This document shows positions 8,649 to 14,794 of a DNA stretch of 14,794 nucleotides, in pieces. This DNA comes from Candidatus Bathycorpusculum sp. GTDB lineage: Archaea > Thermoproteota > Bathyarchaeia > Bathyarchaeales > Bathycorpusculaceae. The stretch covers positions 1 to 14,794 of the forward strand of contig WREZ01000010.1 in assembly GCA_009779045.1 (NCBI GenBank). The letters run 5' to 3'. How positions within the stretch are numbered: position 1 is the first letter of the stretch; each line of letters begins with the position of its first letter. The notes beneath the pieces were generated by a model that searched no databases, was not told the DNA's origin, and worked only from the letters and a program-made list of their open reading frames with translations. Both the position numbers and the translations under genes were made by a program.

Positions 8649-9622
8649 CAAATCCCCACATAAACGTTTTTAACAAAACCAGCATTGACAGATTGTACTT
8701 TCCTTTGTTGCTGCTTGTTTAAATATGTGACAACTACTCTGGGATTATCTTCTTTTTCACCCTCAAATTTACACCCGCCCAGTTGTTTGTTTAGATATGT
8801 GACAATTAATAGTGGTATTATGATGATACATATTGTGGCTATTATTATAGGTAAGTTAGATATCCAAGGGTTTTGTGGTGGGGGATTGTAAGGGTTTGAT
8901 GTTGTTGGTGTATCAGTGTTTGGTGGTGAGGGTGTATTACTGGGGTTTGATGTTGTTGGTGTATTTGACGTTGTTTTTATGTTGAGTTTTGAGATGCCTG
9001 TTGTATCTGAGTAGGGTATGGTTATTGTAAATTCAATCCATGTGCTTCCTACACCTTCATAAACCCATTTAGCAAAATTTTCATCATGTATCATAAAGTA
9101 GCCTTCTTCAACTGCTTGAAACTTGAAACTTATGTCCCCAATAGGGCGACCAGCGTGATTGTCAGAATAATATGAACTGGTTATGGTTGTATAACTAGAA
9201 TCAGACTGGTACACAGCACAAGGCAGCATGTTATTAGATGAACCCATGTGAGCAGAATTTGCGCCCAACCAGCCATCTCCAATGCCTTTACGGAAGTAAC
9301 AATAATATACATTGATATAATTGCCGTTTTCATCAGTATAAGGTTTGAAAGGACGGTTTTTAATTGTTATCTCTATACTGCCATTTTGTATGTAGTAACC
9401 TAATGTGCTAGATAAAACCTGTCCAGTATATGGGTCAGTCCAATTTGTTGGCGGATTCCAAATAGGATTATGATGCATTTCTACGGAGACAATTTCAGGT
9501 CCAGACTTAGGCCAGCTAGGTGTCGTTATAGGAGCTGATGAAGGCTCAACCAATAGCAATACACCTAAAATAATCAAAGTGACACTTAACATTAACACAA
9601 TTTTTCTACACAACAGTACCAT
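8648..9622 (-). CDS. Surface protein anchored at both ends, paralogue 1
   Basis: A 324-residue protein with a signal peptide or anchor (about 7-28, ending EPSSAP), an external domain (about 31-212) with the DPYTGQV then LGYYIQNGSIEITIKNRPF segments shared with its upstream neighbour, a Pro/Thr/Ser/Asn-rich stalk (about 217-252), a C-terminal membrane helix (about 254-274) and a cytosolic tail. The tail repeats VTYLNKQ at 274-280 and 298-304, a partial internal duplication. Several NxS/T sequons suggest glycosylation. ATG 9622 has an excellent ribosome binding site, GGAAGGAGT (complement of 9628-9636), inside the end of the upstream gene, which it overlaps by 17 bases. No enzymatic motif was seen; a cell-surface or adhesion role is a guess. 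No named family was recognised. Confidence 0.75.
   Translation of the reverse strand: MVLLCRKIVLMLSVTLIILGVLLLVEPSSAPITTPSWPKSGPEIVSVEMHHNPIWNPPTNWTDPYTGQVLSSTLGYYIQNGSIEITIKNRPFKPYTDENGNYINVYYCYFRKGIGDGWLGANSAHMGSSNNMLPCAVYQSDSSYTTITSSYYSDNHAGRPIGDISFKFQAVEEGYFMIHDENFAKWVYEGVGSTWIEFTITIPYSDTTGISKLNIKTTSNTPTTSNPSNTPSPPNTDTPTTSNPYNPPPQNPWISNLPIIIATICIIIIPLLIVTYLNKQLGGCKFEGEKEDNPRVVVTYLNKQQQRKVQSVNAGFVKNVYVGI
8711..8815 (-). repeat. Internal duplication in the C-terminal tail of paralogue 1
   Basis: Two DNA copies encode the VTYLNKQ segment, at about 8711-8743 and 8781-8815, roughly 72 bases apart. A third copy lies in paralogue 2 at about 9691-9727. The inner copy is nearly identical to the paralogue 2 copy (tgtttag then tatgtgacaatt), so the tail may have arisen by recombination or gene conversion between the tandem genes. 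Confidence 0.6.
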
Positions 9623-10514
9623 GTTTTACTCCTTCCATAGTTATTTTGAATGCGAAAGCGGTTTGGGTTATTGGATTGTTGTTTTTTCTTTTTTGTTGTT
9701 TGTTTAGGTATGTGACAATTGCTATGGGAATTATTACAATACATGCTGTAACTATGATGGTTAGTAGATATGAGGCCCAAGGGCTTTGTTGTGGTGGTGC
9801 ATTAGGTGGTTGAGAGTCTATGGGCTCTGAGGTTAATGGAGGGGTTGTGTAGTCAGGTGTTAATTGATCAGGTGTATCAGTTGATGGAGTGCTTGTAGAG
9901 GGTAAAACAGTAAAAGATAACGGATCAAACGACACAACAACAATATCACTCCAATCACTCAAAAAACCACTAAACTCGTAATGACTATACGGCAGCTTGG
10001 TGTAAGCCGGATAATAATCATAAGTACCTATTGCCGCTCTTACTTGAATATCTATCTGACCATAACGAGGCATATCCTGCGGAAAAGGTATTAGAGTATA
10101 GTCTGTATAAGACTGATAGACATTATTATACATACTTGTAAATGATATCCATTCTTTCTCGCCTGTGTAGTGGCCTTTATAACGATATTGATAAAATAGC
10201 CAGTTTGAGCAGTCTGATGGATCCATGGTGAGTGGTTGGTCGAAGGGTTGATTTTTGATTTTAATGTAGATGGTAGTGTTTTCTACGTGGTATCCTGGGT
10301 GTGTGGTTGTTTTTTCTTCACCGGTATATCCATCAACAATGGTGGTGGTAGTGGTTGGTACATCATAAGGGCTGGAAATCTCTTCTATGGTAAATGTTGG
10401 TGTTGCAGGTTTGGTTATAGGTGCTACACAAGGTTCAACTAATAATAGTGTGATACTGCAGATTATTAAAACGGTAAATGGCCCTATAGATTTTTTTCTT
10501 AAACGTCTCACCAT
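9606..10514 (-). CDS. Surface protein anchored at both ends, paralogue 2 (first gene of operon)
   Basis: A 302-residue protein with the same plan as the next gene: signal peptide or anchor (about 11-30, ending VEPCVAP), external domain with DGYTGEE then PGYHVENTTIYIKIKNQPF, a Thr/Pro-rich stalk (about 204-243), a membrane helix (about 247-268) followed by VTYLNKQQ, and a short basic cytosolic tail. The two proteins are clearly homologous at both ends and more divergent in the middle. ATG 10514 is preceded by GGGTGA (complement of 10522-10527) at a 7-base spacing, an ideal match to the archaeal anti-Shine-Dalgarno. The gene overlaps the next by 17 bases. The name reflects architecture only; function is unknown, probably cell-envelope. 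Confidence 0.78.
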   Translation of the reverse strand: MVRRLRKKSIGPFTVLIICSITLLLVEPCVAPITKPATPTFTIEEISSPYDVPTTTTTIVDGYTGEEKTTTHPGYHVENTTIYIKIKNQPFDQPLTMDPSDCSNWLFYQYRYKGHYTGEKEWISFTSMYNNVYQSYTDYTLIPFPQDMPRYGQIDIQVRAAIGTYDYYPAYTKLPYSHYEFSGFLSDWSDIVVVSFDPLSFTVLPSTSTPSTDTPDQLTPDYTTPPLTSEPIDSQPPNAPPQQSPWASYLLTIIVTACIVIIPIAIVTYLNKQQKRKNNNPITQTAFAFKITMEGVKHGTVV

Positions 10515-10521
10515 AGTTTAT

Positions 10522-10556
10522 TCACCCTTATGTAGTTAATATTAATACTTAATACT
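10522..10556 (-). promoter_or_regulatory. Candidate promoter and ribosome binding site of the surface-protein operon
   Basis: On the minus strand an AT-rich box built of TATTAA/TAATATT units (complement of about 10536-10556) lies 20-40 bases above the GGGTGA ribosome binding site at 10522-10527. The arrangement fits an archaeal TATA box with a short leader. The ribosome binding site is secure; the TATA box is tentative. Confidence 0.4.
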
Positions 10557-10624
10557 TATTATTCTTTGCTTTTCGTTTTTAATGTTTGTTGAGCTTACAC
10601 GCTATCCATTTCTGCCTACAACAC

Positions 10625-10785
10625 CATTCATCAGTTAACCCGTTAATTACGATGAGGTTTTGTATACACTGTTACCGGTACTACACAAGATTCAGCTACT
10701 AATAGTCCAAGATATAGTTATAATGAACATTAGTGTTAACGCATTTTTTTCAAAAGCGTCCTCTAATATGCTCCATGTTTATAGT
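10625..10785 (-). pseudogene. Decayed third copy of the surface-protein gene (5' end only)
   Basis: Read on the minus strand, this stretch gives NALTLMFIITIS in one frame (about 10714-10749) and then, after a frameshift, LGLLVAESCVVPVT (about 10666-10707) before a stop. This matches the signal segment of the neighbouring paralogues (LLLVEPCVAPIT and LLLVEPSSAPIT). At DNA level the match to paralogue 2 is strong: actattagtagctgaatctt here against actattattagttgaacctt there. No continuation of the external domain was found between here and the operon promoter. It is best explained as the remnant of a third tandem copy after deletion and frameshift. Confidence 0.65.
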
Positions 10786-10881
10786 TGGGTGTTGATGTAA
10801 TAAAAAAGTTTGGCTTTTACAGTTTTTCTGTTAAAGCGTTTGTTTGTAGCATATTTTTTGTTATCTATAAATGTGGTTGTT

Positions 10882-12135
10882 TTAGATGTCTATTGTTTCG
10901 TTTTGTTGTGGTATGCAGACGTCGGTCATTTCGCCTATTCTTTCTGATAGCAGTTCTGCTTGTTCTATGTCGCCGTGGACTAGGACTGTTCGTGTTGGTT
11001 TTAGTTTGTTTATGATTTCTACTAGTTGGTTTTGGTCTGCGTGGCCTGAGAGTTCTATTTGTTTTACTAGGGCTTTTACGTTGTATGTTTCTTCTTCGAT
11101 TTTGAAGAATTTTTCTTCTTTGGCTGTTTTTAGTGGGCTATCGGGTGGTAGGTAGCCGCTGGTTAGGATGACTGAGTTGTGTTCGTTTTCTGCCCATTCT
11201 TTTAGGAGGTGTAGACTTGCTCCTGCGTGGCCAAATCCTGAGGTGCAAATTACTATGGCTGGTTCTTGTATTTGGGCTGTGCGGTAGAGGTGTTTTACGT
11301 GTTTGTATTTGAAGGGTGTTTTTTGTTTGCGGATTTCTTTGGTGAATAACTGTTTGTTATGGTTGTAGTAGTCGCTTATTTTGTGTGCTAGATTTGATAT
11401 GGTATAGACATTGTATCGTGGTAAGTATCCGTTTGCTATGGCGGTGTCTATGCGTTTGGCCATTTCTTGGCTTCTGTGGAATGCAAAGGTGGGAATTAAC
11501 ACGTTTCCTTTGTTGTCCATGGTTTTTAGTAGGTCTTCCATGAATTCGTCTAGTAATTGTTGTCTTGGGGCTCGTATTTTGCCGCCGTATGTGGATTCTG
11601 TAATTAGAACGTCTGGTCTTTTAGGTAGGGCTTCTAGTTTGCATCCGTGTAGTATTTCTGTGTCATGTAGGCATATGTCGCCTGTGTATACAATTTTTTT
11701 TCCTTCTGCTTCTAAACTGGTTACTTTAGCTCCTGCAACATGACCTGCCGGTTGCAAATTAATTTTCGTACCTGCTACAGCTATAGAGTCTTGTACACAC
11801 CAGCATTGACCAATTCTTTCCGCATGTTGATCCTCATAGTCAAATTTTCCTTGTTCATTTTGAATTTTAACCATATCATGTAACAAATCAACAGTTACAT
11901 CACGTGTAATTCCTGCACCAACAATTGTAGGATTATGTTTAGATAAACTTAGCAAACTACCCGTATGATCAAGATGAGCATGACTAATAATTACCGCGTC
12001 AAAATCAGTTGGAAGCTTTTTAGGCTCCTCATCAAGCTTTATACCATAATCTAAGGCAATCTTACATGAATCAGTTTCAACAGATAGACACGAGCCACCT
12101 ACTTCTCTAGCTCCACCAAGGACTTTAATTTCCAC
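10882..12135 (-). CDS. Beta-CASP metallo-beta-lactamase-fold hydrolase, probable RNase (archaeal, CPSF/RNase J-like)
   Basis: A 417-residue cytosolic enzyme when started at GTG 12135. The zinc-binding motif HAHLDH lies at about 52-57, followed by AGHVAGA (about 130-136), the YTGDI aspartate segment (about 150) and TESTYG (about 179). The beta-CASP insert runs from about 218 to 340, with a SGHAD motif (about 363) and VHGD (about 385) completing the metal site. It is very probably an endo- or exoribonuclease; no KH domains are present, unlike archaeal CPSF1. The glycine motif usually seen as SGxxxGG reads SGFGHAGAS here, so the enzyme is divergent. The frame is open to GTG 12201, but the conserved core begins at VEIKVLGGAREVGG and a GGAGT site lies 9 bases above GTG 12135, so that start is preferred. 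The gene is monocistronic. Confidence 0.87.
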   Translation of the reverse strand: MEIKVLGGAREVGGSCLSVETDSCKIALDYGIKLDEEPKKLPTDFDAVIISHAHLDHTGSLLSLSKHNPTIVGAGITRDVTVDLLHDMVKIQNEQGKFDYEDQHAERIGQCWCVQDSIAVAGTKINLQPAGHVAGAKVTSLEAEGKKIVYTGDICLHDTEILHGCKLEALPKRPDVLITESTYGGKIRAPRQQLLDEFMEDLLKTMDNKGNVLIPTFAFHRSQEMAKRIDTAIANGYLPRYNVYTISNLAHKISDYYNHNKQLFTKEIRKQKTPFKYKHVKHLYRTAQIQEPAIVICTSGFGHAGASLHLLKEWAENEHNSVILTSGYLPPDSPLKTAKEEKFFKIEEETYNVKALVKQIELSGHADQNQLVEIINKLKPTRTVLVHGDIEQAELLSERIGEMTDVCIPQQNETIDI

Positions 12136-12655
12136 TTTTGTATTACTCCAAATAAATGCAAGCCACATCAAAAATTGGTTCAACAGCCAATTCAAGCTCA
12201 CAGATTAAATTTAACTCTATTTTCACCCCGAAAAGAATAGAGCATCATATTAACCTATTGACCATTTAACCCACGTATTCATGTAAAAACATTTCTGTTC
12301 CCCATCAAATAATATTCAAAACTATAGTTAATTATGTCAACTATACTAATTGTTTGTTCATTAAAGACTGAGTTGTGTTTGGTTATGGGTTTATTTTTGG
12401 TGGGTTAGGTAGTGTGGTTGTTGTGTTTGGTGTTATTGTTGGTTGTTTTTCTTTTTTTAGGTTGTTGTTTTTTTAGTAAGTGTTTGTGTGTTGGTGTTGT
12501 TAGGTTGGTTGTGGTGTTGGTTGAATGGTTGTGTGGGTTAAGCGTGTATAGTTTGTAGTATTGTGTGTTTGCAAAATATTAAAATAGAGTAATACTGTAA
12601 TCTAATATTTAATATTGGGTTTGTTATAAGAAGATAGCTATGGCGGGATTTGGTA
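12136..12655. other. Divergent intergenic region with an extreme G+T tract
   Basis: About 520 bases between the divergent beta-CASP and ATPase genes. A minus-strand TTAAATTTAAT box (about 12204-12216) may be the hydrolase promoter. Around 12320-12353 lie the 10-base palindrome AACTATAGTT and an imperfect direct repeat of it (aactatac). From 12361 to 12540 the plus strand has 2 C, 18 A, 63 G and 97 T by hand count, about 89% G+T, with no long open frame. The region next to the ATPase gene is AT-rich instead. Confidence 0.55.
12604..12616 (+). promoter_or_regulatory. Candidate TATA box of the ATPase/TIR-like operon
   Basis: The AT box AATATTTAATATT lies about 40 bases above ATG 12656. A start site about 25 bases downstream would leave a short leader of about 15-20 bases containing a purine-rich GCGGGA. 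This is suggestive only, because the surroundings are AT-rich. Confidence 0.35.
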
Positions 12656-14050
12656 ATGAAGATAACTAAATTGTATATTGATGGATACAAAAATGTTGTA
12701 GATACAAGTCTTGACTTTTCTTTAGGACCTATTATTATTTTGCTTGCACCAAATAATTATGGAAAATCCAACCTTTTAAGTGGAATTCGCGATGGTTTTA
12801 AATTTTTACGTAAAAATGGTACTGTCGCCGTTAAATATGTGCAAGGTAAGAGTTATGTTAATTATAATCGTAACAAAGATCATCAACGTTTTACTTTTGA
12901 GGTAGAGTTTGAAAAAAGGCGTGATGCTGGTAAATGTTATCTTTATAGATTTGTTCTTGACCCAACAGAAACAGATCATTCTGTAAAGTATCTTGATAAA
13001 TATCCACGATTTGATTATTCATATTATACAAGTGATGTGGCTGGAATTGTGGAAGAGGAGCTAGTGTTAATTGAAGGTTCTAATAAACGCGTTTTGTTTG
13101 AGCGTGATACGAATGATCCTAATATTGCATACCTAGGTGAGGATAAGGCTAATCCTTATGTGATAAACTCTGCAGACACTGATGTGAAAGGGGGGTATCC
13201 CCATACTTTTTATTTGTTTTTACACAGGTTTGGCAATATGGCATTGGCAAAGAATGCTGATGATAAAGAATGCAATTTGTTATTGGATGAAATTCATGGA
13301 GTGTTGACAAGTCTTACACGTGAAAGTATTGGTATGGTTTTGGCAGGCGAAGATGATGAATTTAGAGCACCTGCTCTACTAGTGCAAGATGTTCGAAAAA
13401 TGCATGATGCTGAATATACTTTTTTAATTGGACGCTTTATACATATGTTTCATCAATATGAATCTGTTAGATTTGAGCGGTTAGGTACCAGTGGACAACT
13501 GCAGTGTCTTTTAAAAAGAAAAAGTGATGACCGAGAAGAAACAACATCAACGCTTTCTTATGGTACAAGACGTGTGCTTAAATTGTTGAGCCAAGTTTTT
13601 GCAAATACTGTTCCCTTGATTTCAATTGAAGAATTAGAAAGCGGTTTACATCCAACTCTTTATCGTGATGTTCTTAACTCGTTTTTAAACTGTTTAGATA
13701 TTGAGGCTTATAATAAACGAAACATGTCTATCCCTGAGAAAGATCATCGAAGAAATGACCCTAAAGTCATTATATCCAGTCATGCTCCAGGTATGATTAA
13801 CGAGTTTGATGACCATTTGGGCGCGGTATATATTGGAAGGGCAAGTAAAGGTCAGCTTGGGTTGGCACAATTTAGTCGTTTGAATCCTGAGGGAATTAAG
13901 GGCGTTGAAGATATGAGGCGTGAATTTAAGGGAATGTTAGGTGTTGGTGATATTATATTTCAACTATTTTTTGATGAATATGCCAAACTGAAGATAGAAG
14001 AGGAATGGTTAGACTTTAGTGACAGTCATAAAGGTGGTGTTAGTGAATGA
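12656..14050 (+). CDS. AAA/ABC-type ATPase of the OLD/SMC-like class, predicted defence sensor
   Basis: A 464-residue protein when started at ATG 12656 (TTG 12650 is an alternative). Motifs: an N-terminal MKITKLYIDGYKNVVD opening typical of this class; Walker A APNNYGKS (about 31-38, with A for the first G); an ABC signature TLSYGTRR (about 299-306); Walker B ISIEELESGLHP (about 322-333) ending in EE; and an SSHAPG switch-histidine motif (about 374-379). The middle (about 60-290) is a divergent insert without a coiled coil I can recognise. No C-terminal TOPRIM domain is present, unlike OLD nucleases, so the effector must be separate. Related ATPases work in several antiviral systems (for example Gabija and PARIS) as sensor or scaffold. 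The stop overlaps the next gene's start by 4 bases. Skew is weaker than in neighbouring genes, suggesting transfer. Confidence 0.85.
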   Translation: MKITKLYIDGYKNVVDTSLDFSLGPIIILLAPNNYGKSNLLSGIRDGFKFLRKNGTVAVKYVQGKSYVNYNRNKDHQRFTFEVEFEKRRDAGKCYLYRFVLDPTETDHSVKYLDKYPRFDYSYYTSDVAGIVEEELVLIEGSNKRVLFERDTNDPNIAYLGEDKANPYVINSADTDVKGGYPHTFYLFLHRFGNMALAKNADDKECNLLLDEIHGVLTSLTRESIGMVLAGEDDEFRAPALLVQDVRKMHDAEYTFLIGRFIHMFHQYESVRFERLGTSGQLQCLLKRKSDDREETTSTLSYGTRRVLKLLSQVFANTVPLISIEELESGLHPTLYRDVLNSFLNCLDIEAYNKRNMSIPEKDHRRNDPKVIISSHAPGMINEFDDHLGAVYIGRASKGQLGLAQFSRLNPEGIKGVEDMRREFKGMLGVGDIIFQLFFDEYAKLKIEEEWLDFSDSHKGGVSE

Positions 14051-14391
14051 ATTTGCCTAGATTTATGATTGTTACAAACGAGTTCGATTGCGATCTATAC
14101 AAGGAGAGTATTAATAAAAAGCGTGATAATCATGATGTTTTTTGTCCAGTACAGCCTATAGCTCAGTTTTTGATTGCAGCTGGAAAACCTGCTGTTAGGG
14201 CTAAATATAAAAAAGAGCTTTGCGATGAATTAAAGTCGCGAATTGTATGTGGTAAGTTTGTTGATGTTTGGCTTTGTACAGCAATTTTAAATGGACAACA
14301 AATTGATAGTTTAGTTGAGTTGATAAACAAAGATTTGTGTAAAAGTGTTAAGGCGTTATCCTGTAAAAAACATGAAAAGGATGGTTGGTAA
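14047..14391 (+). CDS. Uncharacterised 114-residue protein between the ATPase and TIR-like genes
   Basis: No family was recognised. It is a small soluble alpha/beta-looking protein: LPRFMIVTNEFDCDLY at the start could be a beta strand followed by an acidic turn, and there are lysine-rich helices and five cysteines (at about 15, 33, 59, 68 and 77) plus one near 105, without a CxxC pair. It overlaps the ATPase stop as ATGA and shares one base with the next gene as TAATG, so the three genes are almost certainly translated together. The N-terminal strand plus acidic residues recall the start of a TOPRIM or nuclease fold, but the protein is too short and lacks the rest, so I do not claim this. It may be an adaptor or regulator of the neighbouring ATPase or TIR-like protein. 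Confidence 0.7.
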   Translation: MNLPRFMIVTNEFDCDLYKESINKKRDNHDVFCPVQPIAQFLIAAGKPAVRAKYKKELCDELKSRIVCGKFVDVWLCTAILNGQQIDSLVELINKDLCKSVKALSCKKHEKDGW

Positions 14392-14794
14392 TGCCTAAGA
14401 CCATTTTTATTATGTCTTCAACTTTTGGAAAGGGTTATGCTGTTATTCTTAGGGATTTGTTGAATGGTAAACTCGATAATGAGCAGTACGTAGCTAGATG
14501 TTGGTTTGATCAAGAAGTGTTTGAACCAACAAATGTTACTATAAAAAGCCTAAGCGAATTGTATGATGCTCTATCTGAACAAAAAGGGTATGCTATTGCA
14601 ATGATGACGCCAGATTATGAAACTATGATAAAAAAAGATAAAATGGTTCTAGCGTCTGACAACGTTATTTTTGAGTTAGGTATGGCTGTTGCTAAATTAG
14701 GTTTATCTCACTCAATAGTTGTGAGACCAGACTTAGATAATTTTCACATGTTAACAGACCTTGACGGCGTTACATACCTAAAATACAAGTATAG
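14391..14794 (+). CDS. TIR-like predicted nucleotide-binding protein (partial, cut by right edge)
   Basis: An open frame of 134 codons from ATG 14391 to the window end. The fold signature is that of the TIR-like predicted nucleotide-binding domain (the Cap12-type domain, Pfam PF10137 as I recall): a first strand KTIFIMSST, a helix, a YAIAMMTPDYE segment (66-77), then LASDNVIFELGMAVAKLG (87-104), which corresponds to the family's NVxFELGxxxxKLG core, and a DGVTYLKY strand (125-132) like the usual GVxYI element. Glu95 in the FELG motif is the candidate catalytic or ligand-binding residue. Relatives in antiviral systems degrade NAD+ after activation, killing the infected cell. The C-terminus is outside the window, so a fused sensor domain is possible. 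The start overlaps the previous stop by one base. Confidence 0.78.
   Translation, partial: MPKTIFIMSSTFGKGYAVILRDLLNGKLDNEQYVARCWFDQEVFEPTNVTIKSLSELYDALSEQKGYAIAMMTPDYETMIKKDKMVLASDNVIFELGMAVAKLGLSHSIVVRPDLDNFHMLTDLDGVTYLKYKY

Noticed and set aside
11411..11743. Plus-strand 110-codon reading frame over the beta-CASP gene
   Set aside because: It is antisense to conserved beta-CASP motifs and has no features of its own.
12361..12540. G+T tract considered as a decayed gene
   Set aside because: Translation in the forward frames gives only short pieces with no resemblance to neighbours, so there is no evidence of former coding.

Overview
This window looks archaeal. Evidence: a cyclic-2,3-diphosphoglycerate-synthetase-type P-loop protein, a divergent beta-CASP metallo-hydrolase of the archaeal RNase/CPSF-like class, purine-rich GGTGA/GGAGT-like ribosome binding sites, TATA-like AT boxes rather than bacterial -35/-10 pairs, and a tandem family of surface proteins anchored at both ends. 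The DNA is AT-rich and uses TTG/GTG starts. A Bathyarchaeia-like (Thermoproteota) host, possibly gut-associated, is my best guess, but it rests on general resemblance and not on a marker gene. No rRNA, tRNA, CRISPR array or insertion sequence was seen.

Layout. (1) 1-702, minus: N-terminal part of a P-type cation-transporting ATPase running off the left edge. (2) 1153-1821, plus: an Sfp-type 4'-phosphopantetheinyl transferase, convergent with (3) 1867-5073, minus: a 1068-residue fatty-acyl-AMP-ligase / acyl-carrier / thioester-reductase protein. The transferase very probably primes the carrier domain, so the pair is a compact module that activates a carboxylic acid, holds it as a thioester and releases it by reduction. 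(4) 5610-6953, minus: a cDPG-synthetase-like GTPase/ATPase. (5) 7209-10514, minus: an operon of three tightly overlapping genes for envelope proteins (two paralogues anchored at both ends, then a membrane-anchored protein with barrel-like motifs). A decayed third paralogue lies just upstream at about 10625-10785. (6) 10882-12135, minus: beta-CASP metallo-hydrolase. (7) 12656 to the right edge, plus: AAA/ABC-type ATPase, an unknown 114-residue protein, and a TIR-like nucleotide-binding protein, joined by 1-4 base overlaps. This last operon looks like an unrecognised antiviral defence system and is the most interesting part of the window.

Base composition is unusual. Long stretches of the plus strand are G+T-rich or A+C-rich, and the sign flips inside single genes. 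Several intergenic regions mark abrupt C-rich to G-rich jumps (about 8650, 5300-5450, 720-1020 and 12350). The ATPase/TIR operon shows much weaker skew than the rest, which fits recent arrival.
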